From NCBI RefSeq assembly GCF_009827325.1, contig NZ_WTYC01000004.1:62001-126000 (forward strand): a stretch of 64,000 nt of DNA. Direction: 5' to 3'. Below, piece after piece: positions 40,498-50,934 of this stretch; the stretch's first letter is position 1, and every line of letters starts with the position of its first letter. Source of the DNA: Qipengyuania vulgaris (lineage in GTDB: Bacteria > Pseudomonadota > Alphaproteobacteria > Sphingomonadales > Sphingomonadaceae). The notes beneath the pieces were generated by a model that worked only from the letters and a program-made list of their open reading frames with translations, was not told the DNA's origin and did no database searches. Both the position numbers and the translations under genes were made by a program.

Positions 40498-41619
40498 TCA
40501 GCTGTGGATCAGGCCGGTCCGCGGCGACTTCCTGTTCCACCTGTGAATCATCATCAATACGCCGATGCAGATCATGTTGGTCATCATCGAACTGCCGCCG
40601 TGGCTGATGAAGGGGAGGGGTATTCCCACCACGGGTGCAAAGCCCATCACCATCAGCAGGTTGATCGCCACGTAAAAGAAGATTGTCGCAGTCATCCCTG
40701 CTGCCAGCAGCTTGGCAAACCTGTCGGTGCTCGCCTTCGCTGTTTTCAGTCCCCACAGCAGGATCAGTCCGAAAGCGCCAATCGTGAACAGGCCCCCTGC
40801 AAAACCCCATTCTTCGGCCATCGTGGCAAATACGAAGTCGGTGTGGGGTTCAGGCAGATAGTTGAGATGGCTTTGCGAGCCTTCGTTGAACCCCTTACCG
40901 AACATGCCCCCCGATCCGATCGCGATCTTCGACTGGGTGATCTGATATCCGTCGCCCAGAGGATCGTTTTCCGGATCGAGGAAGGTCAGCACGCGCTTCT
41001 GCTGATAGTCCTGAAGTCCGACGAAGAACGCAACCGGCGCCAAGGCAATCGCCGCGACACCCGAGAGCACGAACCAGCGTACCGGGAGTCCTGCAAGGAA
41101 CAGCACCACGAAGCCACCAAAGGCGATAGCGAGCGAAGTACCAAGATCAGGTTGCAGAAGCACGAATGCGATGGGGAGGAGAATTATCGCAGCGGCAGGC
41201 ATGAGGGCGCGCCAGGTCGGCACCATACCTACGGGAAGCGAGCCGTAATATTGAGCGAGGGCAAGCACGACCGCCGGCTTCATGATTTCCGAAGGCTGAA
41301 TGCGGATCGGCCCAAGTTCCAGCCACCGCTGGCTCCCGCCGCCTACCTGACCGACGATCTCCACCGCGATCACCAGCAGCAAGGTGGCAACATAGGCCGG
41401 GTAGGCGAGCAGCCCGACCATGTTTCTACCGAAACGCGAGACTACGACCGCCATCACGAAGAAAACCGCAAAGCGGATCAAATGCGACTGGGCATAGGCA
41501 TCGAAGTTGCCGGCCGCTGCCGAAGTAAGGACGAGGGCCCCGAAGCCGATCAATGCAAATAGGGGGAACAGCATCATCCATGGCTGGCGAGCTACGGGCG
41601 CTGGAACGATGGAACTCAT
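40498..41619 (-). CDS. rodA: Rod shape-determining protein RodA (SEDS glycosyltransferase)
   Basis: A 373-residue inner-membrane SEDS protein that polymerises glycan strands for cell elongation together with PBP2. It has about ten hydrophobic segments, SQRWLELGPIRIQPSEIMKP, the motif LLQPDLGTSLAIAFGG and the end GIPLPFISHGGSSMMTNM. Its start overlaps the mrdA stop by 4 bases. It is the last gene of the mreB-mreC-mreD-mrdA-rodA run. Confidence 0.95.
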   Translation of the reverse strand: MSSIVPAPVARQPWMMLFPLFALIGFGALVLTSAAAGNFDAYAQSHLIRFAVFFVMAVVVSRFGRNMVGLLAYPAYVATLLLVIAVEIVGQVGGGSQRWLELGPIRIQPSEIMKPAVVLALAQYYGSLPVGMVPTWRALMPAAAIILLPIAFVLLQPDLGTSLAIAFGGFVVLFLAGLPVRWFVLSGVAAIALAPVAFFVGLQDYQQKRVLTFLDPENDPLGDGYQITQSKIAIGSGGMFGKGFNEGSQSHLNYLPEPHTDFVFATMAEEWGFAGGLFTIGAFGLILLWGLKTAKASTDRFAKLLAAGMTATIFFYVAINLLMVMGFAPVVGIPLPFISHGGSSMMTNMICIGVLMMIHRWNRKSPRTGLIHS

Positions 41620-43706
41620 TCGCCCGCATCCTCCGGAGCGGAAGAAGCATTGCCTCCCGCAGAAGGAGGCCGCGATCCCTCGGTTCCTGAATTGCGCAAT
41701 TGCTGTGCCAATTCTTCCGATTGACGCTGTGCGAGGCGTGCCTCGGCATCGACCTGATCGAAAATCTGCTCTGTGCGCAGCGGAACAGGCTCAACTACCT
41801 CGCCCGTCGCTGCCGCGTAGGCACGGTATTTGGAATCCAACCTTTGCTGAGCATTTCCGCCCCATTGCTCTTCCAGCGGGAGCAGCGCTTCCATGCCTTT
41901 CACCGGATCGAACAGGAAGGTCATCACGTCGCGCGCGATGGGATAGGCCGAGCCGGATCCGCCACCATGTTCGATGACCACGGCGCCGGCATACTTCGGT
42001 TTGTCGAAAGGCGCGAAGAACACGAACAGGCCGTGATCGCGATATTTCCACGGACCGCTCCTGCCGTCCGAAACGCTCAGCGAGACGACCTGCGCCGTCC
42101 CTGTTTTGCCTGCCATCTTGATGTCTTCGATCGGCAATCTCGCCCGGCCGGCAGTACCGGGGCCGTTCACCACATCGCTCATTGCCTGCCGGACGTAGCC
42201 GATCTCGTCGGCACTGAAGTTGAAATGCTCGAACTTGGGCCTTTGGTCATCCATCCGAAGATGCGGCATGACCTTGTATCCCGTCGCCAGCCGCGCGCTC
42301 ATGACCGCAAGCTGGAGCGGGTTCACGAGGTAGTAGCCCTGGCCGATGGACGCATTGACCGTATCGTAGGGCTGCCAGGCCTGATCATACTTCCGCTGCT
42401 TCCACGCAGGTTCCGGGACCGTACCATAGAACTGGCTGGTGACGGGCAGATCGAACTCCTCGCCTAAGCCCATTTTATGCGCCCATTCGGCGACTTTGCC
42501 GAAGCCGATCTTCTGGGCGAAATGATAGAAATAACTGTCGCAGCTCTGGTAGATGGCCTTGGCCATGTCGACCCGGCCATGATTGCTCCAGCAGTTGAAG
42601 AAGCGGTTACCGATCCGTCGCCCGCCGCCGCACATGATGGCTTCGTCCGGCTTCACTCCAGCATCCAGGAAAGCCATGCAGTGCATCGGCTTGACGGTCG
42701 AGCCTGGCGGGTAAAGCCCCTTCAGGACCTTGTTCCGCAATGGCACGCGTTCGTCATCGCGCAGCATGGAATATTCGACGCGTCCGATCCCCGCGGAGAA
42801 GCTGTTGGGATCGAAGCTCGGCATGGAAGACATGCAGAGGATATCGCCGTTTTCACAGTCCATGACGACGCAGGAACCACTTTCCAACCCGATCCGGCGC
42901 GCGGCGTAATCCTGTAAAGGCCCATCGATCGTCAGCCTGACAGGTGCGCCCTGCTTGTCTTCGCGGGTTTCAAGGTCGCGCACGATCCGGCCCGAAGCGG
43001 TGACTTCGACGCGGCGTGCGCCCGGATCCCCTTGCAGTTCCTGTTCGAACTGCGCTTCGAGCGCATCCTTCCCGATCTTGTAGCCGGGAGTGATCATGAG
43101 GGGATCGGGATTTTCCTCGTACTCCTCAGCCGAAGCAGGGCCAACGTATCCGATTAGATGCCCGACGCTGGGGCCGGTCGGATAAAACCGCGAGAAGCCG
43201 CGCTGCGGAACGACCCCGGGCAGGTCGGGAAGGCGGACGCTTATGGCGGCAAACTGATCGTAATCGAGCCCGGTGGCCACCTCGATGGGCTGGAACCCGC
43301 GAGCCTCATTAATCCGCTTCGAGATGTCGGCCACGTTGTTGGTCGACAGATCGAGGATGTTGGCGAGCACACCTAGCGTCCTTTCCGGATCGGCCAGCCG
43401 TTCCGGAATGACATCGACGCGGAAGTCGGCGCGGTTGGAGGCGAGCGGTGCGCCGTTCCGATCAAGTATCCAGCCCCGCCGCGGTGGAATCAGCGAGAGG
43501 TTCACCCTGTTGCTTTCGGACTCGAGCACCCAGCGTTCATTCTCTGCAATGGCGATATAGGCCATGCGGGAAGCGAGAATCGTCCCGATCCCGCCCATGC
43601 CCGCGCCGATAACGAAAGTGCGCCGATCGAATGCGTTGTCTAGGGTGGTCTGGCTGACCAGTTCGCGCGGCTTTGCACCGGCTCTGCGGCGTCCGAATAA
43701 ACCCAT
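41616..43706 (-). CDS. mrdA: Penicillin-binding protein 2 (elongasome transpeptidase)
   Basis: A 696-residue class B PBP that crosslinks peptidoglycan with RodA. It has an N-terminal membrane anchor (FVIGAGMGGIGTILASRMAY), the dimerisation domain with NRADFRVDVIPERL, and the transpeptidase domain. The active-site serine is in LYPPGSTVKPMH, the second motif is in SCDSYFYHFAQ and the third is AGKTGTAQV. The C-terminal tail is Gln/Ala/Ser-rich. The start overlaps the mreD stop by one base, and the stop overlaps rodA. Confidence 0.95.
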   Translation of the reverse strand: MGLFGRRRAGAKPRELVSQTTLDNAFDRRTFVIGAGMGGIGTILASRMAYIAIAENERWVLESESNRVNLSLIPPRRGWILDRNGAPLASNRADFRVDVIPERLADPERTLGVLANILDLSTNNVADISKRINEARGFQPIEVATGLDYDQFAAISVRLPDLPGVVPQRGFSRFYPTGPSVGHLIGYVGPASAEEYEENPDPLMITPGYKIGKDALEAQFEQELQGDPGARRVEVTASGRIVRDLETREDKQGAPVRLTIDGPLQDYAARRIGLESGSCVVMDCENGDILCMSSMPSFDPNSFSAGIGRVEYSMLRDDERVPLRNKVLKGLYPPGSTVKPMHCMAFLDAGVKPDEAIMCGGGRRIGNRFFNCWSNHGRVDMAKAIYQSCDSYFYHFAQKIGFGKVAEWAHKMGLGEEFDLPVTSQFYGTVPEPAWKQRKYDQAWQPYDTVNASIGQGYYLVNPLQLAVMSARLATGYKVMPHLRMDDQRPKFEHFNFSADEIGYVRQAMSDVVNGPGTAGRARLPIEDIKMAGKTGTAQVVSLSVSDGRSGPWKYRDHGLFVFFAPFDKPKYAGAVVIEHGGGSGSAYPIARDVMTFLFDPVKGMEALLPLEEQWGGNAQQRLDSKYRAYAAATGEVVEPVPLRTEQIFDQVDAEARLAQRQSEELAQQLRNSGTEGSRPPSAGGNASSAPEDAGE

Positions 43707-44257
43707 CAGACCCGCCTCCAGCGCCTCAGACGCAGTTCGTCCAGACGGGAAACGAAGACGGCTACGAGCGGATAGATCAGAACGGCAAACACGAGTTGGG
43801 GCACAATGGCGACGAGCGAGGGCAGGGTGGGCGTGGCTCCCGAAAGCAGCCAGCCTGCAAAGAGATAACCGCTCGCCAATATACCTGCCGTGAACCAGTC
43901 CTGCCAGAACGCACGCCAGGGCCAGCGCATCTCCACTGCCTCGATGACAAGTAGGGTGACGGACCAGGTGAGTATCGCGAAACCGAAAGGCTGGCCGCTG
44001 TAGAGATCATCGAACATTCCAAGCGGGAAACCGGCCCATACCGGGAGCAAGCCGGGCCGTACGAGGCGCCAAGCCAGCAACATGAGAAAGCCGAGCGGCG
44101 GAACTAGCGGAAGAGCTGTAGCGATCGGGAATATCGGCAGGAGCGATCCGATCAAGATCGCCGCCCACGGGATAATATTGGCAAGCAGCGGTGAATGGGA
44201 CCGGTTGATGCGACTGCCATAGGCATCGCTGCGTGCGCGCGGTTCGATCCGCTCCAT
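43706..44257 (-). CDS. mreD: Rod shape-determining protein MreD
   Basis: A 183-residue inner-membrane protein with five to six hydrophobic segments, part of the MreBCD complex. It shows PWAAILIGSLLPIFPIATAL, the typical PVWAGFPLGMFDDLYSGQPF and a basic C-terminus. Conservation is low in this family, so identity rests also on position: it overlaps mreC and mrdA by one base on each side. Confidence 0.88.
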   Translation of the reverse strand: MERIEPRARSDAYGSRINRSHSPLLANIIPWAAILIGSLLPIFPIATALPLVPPLGFLMLLAWRLVRPGLLPVWAGFPLGMFDDLYSGQPFGFAILTWSVTLLVIEAVEMRWPWRAFWQDWFTAGILASGYLFAGWLLSGATPTLPSLVAIVPQLVFAVLIYPLVAVFVSRLDELRLRRWRRV

Positions 44258-45147
44258 CAGTCGCCCAGTTCTTCCTCTATCGGCGTTTGCGCACCGACAG
44301 CGGCTTCCGGCTCGAATATCGGCTCGACCGAAACGAAATCGGTCGCCGCAGGGTCGCTGACGATGCGGGCAAGGCCTCCGTCGTCGGTCAGCTCGGTTAC
44401 AATGGCGACAGCGATGCCCGGCGGATAATAACCACCGGCGCCGCTGGTCACGAACATGTCACCCACGGCCAGCGGGTTGATGCCGAGATTGATAAGCTTG
44501 ATGCGCAGGAGGCTGTCCCCGCGTCCCTCGGCGAAAGCCACGGTTTCGTCTCCGGCCCGAATTACCGGCAGCACGCTTTCGCTGTCGGTCAGCAACAGGA
44601 CACGCGACGATGTCGCCCCGGTCTCCAAGATGCGACCGACCACTCCGCGTGCCGAGCGCACCGGCATGCCCACTTCGACGCCGTCATCCGATCCCGCACC
44701 CAGATAGGCAAACCGGCGCGTGCTCGAAGCCGTCGATCCTACAAGTCTTGCTACGGCTACAGGCTCACGCTCTTCGTCTTTCAGGTCGAGCAGGCCCTTG
44801 AGACGTGCATTCTCGCGCCGCAGGGCCTCTGCTTCCGCAAGGCGAATGCGTGCAAGTTCCATTTCACGCTTGAGTTCAGCATTCTTCGAACCAGCGCGAT
44901 AGTAGCCGCTGATGGATTCCCATAACGACTTCGACCCCGTGCGCGCAGCCGCGGCGGTCTCGGTCGCCGGAGAGGCAGCATCCTGCGCGGCACTTCTCGG
45001 CCCGCCGAATAGGTCGGGCTGGAAAAAGGAAATGCCAAGCAGGATTGCACCGATCAGCGCACCGGCGCCGGCGACGATGTAGCCGGTGAAAAGATTGTAT
45101 TGCGCTCGCTTGGAATAGCTGGAGCGCCGCTGGCCGCTCGGCGCCAT
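44257..45147 (-). CDS. mreC: Rod shape-determining protein MreC
   Basis: A 296-residue bitopic protein. One membrane helix lies near residues 22-42 (YIVAGAGALIGAILLGISFF). A coiled coil follows (AELKREMELARIRLAEAEAL), then the beta-barrel periplasmic domain with SSTRRFAYLGAGSDDGVEVG, a VGRI motif in RGVVGRILETGATSSRV, and GVEVGMPV. It links MreB inside the cell to PBP2 outside. It follows mreB by 12 bases. Confidence 0.93.
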   Translation of the reverse strand: MAPSGQRRSSYSKRAQYNLFTGYIVAGAGALIGAILLGISFFQPDLFGGPRSAAQDAASPATETAAAARTGSKSLWESISGYYRAGSKNAELKREMELARIRLAEAEALRRENARLKGLLDLKDEEREPVAVARLVGSTASSTRRFAYLGAGSDDGVEVGMPVRSARGVVGRILETGATSSRVLLLTDSESVLPVIRAGDETVAFAEGRGDSLLRIKLINLGINPLAVGDMFVTSGAGGYYPPGIAVAIVTELTDDGGLARIVSDPAATDFVSVEPIFEPEAAVGAQTPIEEELGD

Positions 45148-45159
45148 GGCCGTTCCCCC

Positions 45160-46233
<1,074 letters not shown>

Positions 46234-46399
46234 TCAGTCGACGGTTGTGTGGAGCCGCGCGCTTGCACCCGTGAGGAAACGGTGGCGGAGCCTTAGCGAT
46301 ATTACGCACCGAAAGCCAAAAATTTCCTTAGGGCAATTGGGGGATAGGCAAACGCGCCGTCTCGGATTCCTCGCGCTTCGTCGCTATCGTTGCCTGTCC

Positions 46400-48202
46400 A
46401 TGCCTGAAATACGCCGCCTGCCCGATACTCTCGTCAACCGCATTGCTGCCGGAGAGGTGGTCGAGCGCCCGTCTTCCGCGCTCAAGGAACTGATGGAAAA
46501 CGCGATCGACGCAGGTGCTTCGCGCATAGCGGTCAAACTGGTCGAGGGCGGGCTGACGAGCCTTGAAGTGACCGATGACGGCTGCGGCATGAGCCCGGAC
46601 GAAATGGCCTTGGCGCTGGAACGTCATGCGACCTCGAAGCTGCCCGACGAAGCCATCGAGCAGGTGTCGACCCTTGGCTTTCGCGGAGAGGCATTACCGA
46701 GCATCGCCAGTGTTGCGCGGTTCACGCTGGAAAGCCGTCAACAAGGCGCAGAGCAGGGTTGGAAGCGCGTCGTCGATCACGGCGAGCTGATCAGCGAAGG
46801 TCCCGCTGCCCTGCCACCGGGGACGCGGGTTCGAGTGGAAAATCTGTTCGGCAGGATCCCTGCGCGCCGCAAGTTCCTGCGCACTCCGCGCAGCGAGTAT
46901 GCCGCTTGCCTCGATGTGGTGAAGCGCCTTGCGATGGCACGCCCCGATGTGGCCATTACGCTCGATCACGGGGAACGCCGTATCCTTGGTCTTCAGGGGG
47001 GCGAAGGACTTGCGAACCGCGTGGCCCAGGTCATCGCCCGCGAGCTCAAGGAAAACGGCGTCGCGATCGATCTGGATCGTGGGACCATGCGCCTGACCGG
47101 AATTGCGGGCCTGCCGACCTACAATCGCGGGATTGCCGATCACCAGTACCTCTTCGTCAACGGCCGCCCGGTGAAGGATCGCTTGCTGACCGGTGCGGTA
47201 CGCGGCGCATACGCCGATATGCTTGCGCGTGATCGCCACGCGGTGCTGGCGTTGTTCCTCGACCTTCCCCCCGAGGAAGTGGACGTGAACGTCCATCCGG
47301 CCAAGACCGAGGTGCGTTTTCGCGATGCGCAGGCGGTGCGCGGATTTATCGTCTCTGGTCTCAGGCAAGCGCTGGCGACCGGCGATAAGCGGAGCGCGCA
47401 GTCTCCCGATGCTGGGGCAATGTCGCGTTGGCAGCAGGAACCGGAAAGGGAGGAACCAGCGCCGGCGTTGCGCTCGATTTTCGAGGGGCGGGATTGGTCC
47501 GCTCCGCAGCCCCGTGTATCAGAGGCTGGCTCCGCGTGGCGCGGTTATGAAGCAGAAGTCATTGCAGCGCCGCGCGGGCGGGCGGAGGAAGCGGTTCCAG
47601 TGTCCGCCGCTGAAGCTGATTATCCTCTCGGCATTGCACGCGGACAGGTGGCGAATACCTATATCGTGGCCGAGGCCAAGGATGGTCTGGTCCTTGTCGA
47701 CCAACATGCGGCGCACGAGCGCCTTGTGCTTGAGCGACTGAAGGCGGCAGGGGCCGAGGAGGCGGTGGCACGCAGCCAGGCGCTGCTTATCCCAGCAGTG
47801 GTGGAACTCGAAGAGACGAGCTGCGACCGGCTGGAAGAAGCGGCGGAAAGCCTGGCAAAGCACGGTCTGGCCATCGAACGTTTCGGCCCGTCGGCCATGC
47901 TGGTGCGAAGCCTGCCGCATGCCATCGCGCGAACCGATCCCGAGAAATTGCTCCGCGATATCGACGACGATCTTGCCCTGAACGGGGAGGCGCTGCACCT
48001 CGGCGAGAAGCTCGACCTCGTGCTCGCCACGATGGCCTGCCATGGTTCGGTGAGGGCAGGGCGCGTGTTGCGCGTCGACGAGATGAATTCGCTGTTGCGC
48101 GAGATGGAACGGACCCCGCGCTCGGGCCAATGCAACCATGGGCGCCCCACGTGGGTTAAGCTCTCCATGGAAGATGTAGAAAAGCTCTTCGGGAGACATT
48201 GA
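46400..48202 (+). CDS. mutL: DNA mismatch repair protein MutL
   Basis: A 600-residue GHKL ATPase that links MutS to downstream repair. It shows LKELMENAIDAGASRI, DDGCGM and GFRGEALPSIASVA. The C-terminal endonuclease motif DQHA-x2-E-x4-E is present (DQHAAHERLVLE), as in bacteria that lack MutH. The start MPEIRRLP is chosen because family sequence begins there. Its TGA overlaps by one base the ATG of the next gene (TGATG). Confidence 0.96.
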   Translation: MPEIRRLPDTLVNRIAAGEVVERPSSALKELMENAIDAGASRIAVKLVEGGLTSLEVTDDGCGMSPDEMALALERHATSKLPDEAIEQVSTLGFRGEALPSIASVARFTLESRQQGAEQGWKRVVDHGELISEGPAALPPGTRVRVENLFGRIPARRKFLRTPRSEYAACLDVVKRLAMARPDVAITLDHGERRILGLQGGEGLANRVAQVIARELKENGVAIDLDRGTMRLTGIAGLPTYNRGIADHQYLFVNGRPVKDRLLTGAVRGAYADMLARDRHAVLALFLDLPPEEVDVNVHPAKTEVRFRDAQAVRGFIVSGLRQALATGDKRSAQSPDAGAMSRWQQEPEREEPAPALRSIFEGRDWSAPQPRVSEAGSAWRGYEAEVIAAPRGRAEEAVPVSAAEADYPLGIARGQVANTYIVAEAKDGLVLVDQHAAHERLVLERLKAAGAEEAVARSQALLIPAVVELEETSCDRLEEAAESLAKHGLAIERFGPSAMLVRSLPHAIARTDPEKLLRDIDDDLALNGEALHLGEKLDLVLATMACHGSVRAGRVLRVDEMNSLLREMERTPRSGQCNHGRPTWVKLSMEDVEKLFGRH

Positions 48203-48696
48203 TGCGCTGGACTGTCTTGGCACTGCCCTTCGTACTTCTGGCCTGCGACGAACCCTCGCCAGCCGAGGAAGAGGCAGCGCGCCAGCAGGCCGTGGCCGAG
48301 GTCAAGGCCAATCAGAAGCCGCCGCCGGAAGAACTCGTGCTCGATCCGATCCGCTACCCGGAAATCGAGAAGCACGATCTGTTCGGCGCGGGATGCAGTT
48401 TCGTGCCCGACGGCGGCGGGCTCGGAGCAGTTGCGATCGGCATGGCCGACAAGGGCTACATGATCCGCAAGGGCGAATTGATGGTATTCGCGGCGGATAT
48501 GGGCAGCGCAGAGTTACCTTATCTGGCGCGGCGCAAATATGACGGCCGCGAATTTTCCTTCTCGCTCGATCTCGATGAAGGGGAGGGAACGCAAATCGGC
48601 TACGAAACCACGGATTATCGAGGCACGCTGACCGTAACGGATGGCACCAATGCCGTAGTGTACAAATCCGAAGGTCTGACCCAGTGCGGAGCTTGA
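48202..48696 (+). CDS. Small lipoprotein coupled to mutL (unknown function)
   Basis: A 164-residue lipoprotein of unknown function. The ATG overlaps the mutL stop; GGGAGA lies just upstream. The signal peptide MRWTVLALPFVLLACDEP has the lipobox LLAC with Cys15. An acidic and Ala-rich tether (PAEEEAARQQAVAEVKANQ) follows, then a folded part with two more cysteines (FGAGCSFVPDGGG and the end LTQCGA) that could form a disulfide. No enzyme motif is visible. Confidence 0.75.
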   Translation: MRWTVLALPFVLLACDEPSPAEEEAARQQAVAEVKANQKPPPEELVLDPIRYPEIEKHDLFGAGCSFVPDGGGLGAVAIGMADKGYMIRKGELMVFAADMGSAELPYLARRKYDGREFSFSLDLDEGEGTQIGYETTDYRGTLTVTDGTNAVVYKSEGLTQCGA

Positions 48697-48697
48697 G

Positions 48698-49156
48698 TTA
48701 GTCCGAACCATCCGGGTCCCGCGTACGGATCAACGCATTCGAAACCATCTCCAGGACGATTTTATCGTTCTGGTTAAAGGTACGGATACGGCTTTTGAAA
48801 ATACCCATTTCCGGACGCGATGCGCTGCGGCGCTTCTCGATCACTTCGGTTTCACACCTCAGCGTATCGCCGGGGTAGACCGGCTTCGTCCAGCGTAGTT
48901 GATCGACTCCCGGGGAACCGAGGCCAGCCGATTTCTCGTTCATCATGTTTTCGACCATCATGCGCATGGTCATGGAACAGGTATGCCAGCCGCTTGCCGA
49001 TAACCTGCCGAAATGGGTCTCTGCGGCCGCCTCGTCGTCGAGGTGAAATGGCTGGGGATCGTATTTGGAGGCGAATTCCATCACCTCTTCACGGGTAACC
49101 TCGTAAGCACCGAAGTTGCGGGTCGTTCCGATCGCGAGATCTTCGTAGAATATCAT
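48698..49156 (-). CDS. MaoC-family (R)-hydratase-like protein
   Basis: A 152-residue hot-dog-fold protein. The hydratase-2 motif with catalytic Asp and His is visible in FASKYDPQPFHLDDEAA, and the segment ASGWHTCSMTMRMM is typical. The enzyme likely hydrates a trans-2-enoyl-CoA, but the substrate is unknown. The start MIFYEDLAIG is chosen over an ATG 12 codons upstream. It is convergent with the mutL-linked lipoprotein. Confidence 0.87.
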   Translation of the reverse strand: MIFYEDLAIGTTRNFGAYEVTREEVMEFASKYDPQPFHLDDEAAAETHFGRLSASGWHTCSMTMRMMVENMMNEKSAGLGSPGVDQLRWTKPVYPGDTLRCETEVIEKRRSASRPEMGIFKSRIRTFNQNDKIVLEMVSNALIRTRDPDGSD

Positions 49157-49237
49157 TCTTCGATCTTTGGCCCAGCCCGCGATGCGTTGCAATATGCAAT
49201 TGAAAGTGGCGCCGACTGGGTACGCATGCCCGGGGGC

Positions 49238-50041
49238 TCAGCTCCGAAAATGTGGCTTCAATCCTTCAGGCCCGAAATCCGGAATGATCCGGTATTTCGC
49301 GGTGAACAGGCTGAAAATGCCGAACATTATCAGACCAATCGCCACGAGAGTGTAGATCGTGCCCATGTCGCGAAGGGAAAGGATCGCTTCGCCAAGCCCC
49401 TGAATTCGGTCGCCGCGCTCCGCCCAGGCTCCGTCGAGCATCGACCAGCCGATGAGGAGAAATACAACCGCCCGCGCCGCATGTCCGGCACGTCCGATGG
49501 CCTTTGTGACCTGGGGCGCACGGGCGCTGATACGGTGCATGAAGTGTGCCGACCATGCCGTCTTGGCTTGCATGAATGCTCCGACCAGAAAGCCGAGACC
49601 TACGGCAGCGATTACAATCCAGCCAAGCTCCATCTGAAGAATGGAACCAGCCATTTCCTCGCCTCCGCCATCGCCCGCGCTGCTCTGCTTCTCACCGGTG
49701 GCGAACTGGTAACACGCGTAAGCGAGGAACAGGTGGGCGACCGCGCTTGCCGCATCACCGACGCGCTTCAGAACGCCGCTCGTATCGGATCCTCTGTGCT
49801 GCAAGTCGCTGATCGCGCACATCAGGCGAAACGCCACATAGGCAAGCAGGCCGAAAGTCATGGCCCACAGGATCGGCGTGCCGAATGGGACATCCTGGAT
49901 GTAATCGTAGACGGCGCTGCCGCCGCCTTTCGCATCGCCGCGGGTACCCAGGGCAATATAGCCCAGCAGGATATAGGTAAGGCCGCGCGCGGCGAAACCG
50001 ACACGCACCAGCCAGCTGAACTTCTCGGACTTGTCCACCAT
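49238..50041 (-). CDS. DUF1206 membrane protein, copy 2
   Basis: A 267-residue inner-membrane protein with six hydrophobic segments in three repeated pairs, each pair led by a motif like RVGFAARGLTYILLGYIAL and GRAGHAARAVVFLLIGWSML. This is the DUF1206 pattern; function is unknown. The opening MVDKSEKFSWLVRVG is identical to that of the neighbouring paralog 30 bases upstream on the same strand, so they arose by tandem duplication. Confidence 0.88.
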   Translation of the reverse strand: MVDKSEKFSWLVRVGFAARGLTYILLGYIALGTRGDAKGGGSAVYDYIQDVPFGTPILWAMTFGLLAYVAFRLMCAISDLQHRGSDTSGVLKRVGDAASAVAHLFLAYACYQFATGEKQSSAGDGGGEEMAGSILQMELGWIVIAAVGLGFLVGAFMQAKTAWSAHFMHRISARAPQVTKAIGRAGHAARAVVFLLIGWSMLDGAWAERGDRIQGLGEAILSLRDMGTIYTLVAIGLIMFGIFSLFTAKYRIIPDFGPEGLKPHFRS

Positions 50042-50071
50042 GGCTGGCGCGCTTTCGGTATCGCTAGTCGG

Positions 50072-50872
50072 TCAGGCGCGGAACTTGGGCACGCCGGCGC
50101 TGCTGTCGAGTTCCGGGATGATGCGGTACCGCGCCAGTACCAGGCTGAAGAGTCCGAACAGCATCAGGCCGATCGCCGTAAGCGTAAAGATGAAGCCCTC
50201 TCCGGCAAGGCTGGCCACCGCATCGCCGAGGGTTTTAACCTGGTCTGCGCCGCTCGACATGAAGCCAGCCTTGAAGAGCGACCAGCCGATGACGGTATAG
50301 ACCACGCCGCGAGCGATATAGCCTGCGCCGCCGAGCCAGCGCGTCGCGTCGGGCGCGCGGCCGGAAATGCGGTTCATGAATTCACCAGTCACGCCCTTCT
50401 TCACCTGGAAGATGGCGGCAGCGAAAAAGGCGACGCCGAGGAGGCCGAGGATCGCTCCGCCGAACTCCATCGACAGCACGCCTGATGCAGCTTCCTGCGC
50501 ACCTCCGCCGCCTCCGGAACTGCCGCTGGTAGCGAACTTGTAGGCGGAGTAGGCAAGTACGAGGTGAGCGATGCCGCTCCCCGCGTGACCGATGCGTTTG
50601 GCCCAGCCCTTGCTGTCCGACCCGGTGTTCTCGATGTCGAACAGGGGGGAGCAGAAGCGGAAAAGCGCATAGGCGAGCAGTCCGATGACCATGATCCACA
50701 GGATCACGTTGCCTGCGGGGTAATCGTCGATCGCGCGGAAGATCCCGTTGGTACCTTCGGCAATCTTGCTGGAGCTTGTCAGGGCGATGAGCCCGAGCAC
50801 GAAATAGAGTATCGCACGGCTGAAATAGCCGACCCGCACGAGCCAGCTGAATTTTTCGGACTTATCTACCAC
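50072..50872 (-). CDS. DUF1206 membrane protein, copy 1
   Basis: A 266-residue inner-membrane protein of the same family as the next gene. The GTG at 50872 was chosen as start because GGGGAG lies 8 bases upstream and because it yields MVDKSEKFSWLVRVG, matching copy 2 exactly. Three DUF1206 units are seen (RVGYFSRAILYFVLGLIALT; RIGHAGSGIAHLVLAYSAYK; GGAGYIARGVVYTVIGWSLF). A Gly/Ser run (SSGGGGGAQ) fills the middle loop. It starts 62 bases after the phosphodiesterase gene. Function is unknown. Confidence 0.87.
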   Translation of the reverse strand: MVDKSEKFSWLVRVGYFSRAILYFVLGLIALTSSSKIAEGTNGIFRAIDDYPAGNVILWIMVIGLLAYALFRFCSPLFDIENTGSDSKGWAKRIGHAGSGIAHLVLAYSAYKFATSGSSGGGGGAQEAASGVLSMEFGGAILGLLGVAFFAAAIFQVKKGVTGEFMNRISGRAPDATRWLGGAGYIARGVVYTVIGWSLFKAGFMSSGADQVKTLGDAVASLAGEGFIFTLTAIGLMLFGLFSLVLARYRIIPELDSSAGVPKFRA

Positions 50873-50934
50873 TTTGGTAACTCCCCTTGTTTGCAGGCCT
50901 AACGGCAGGGGAGGGCGTGCGTTCCGCCCAGCGA

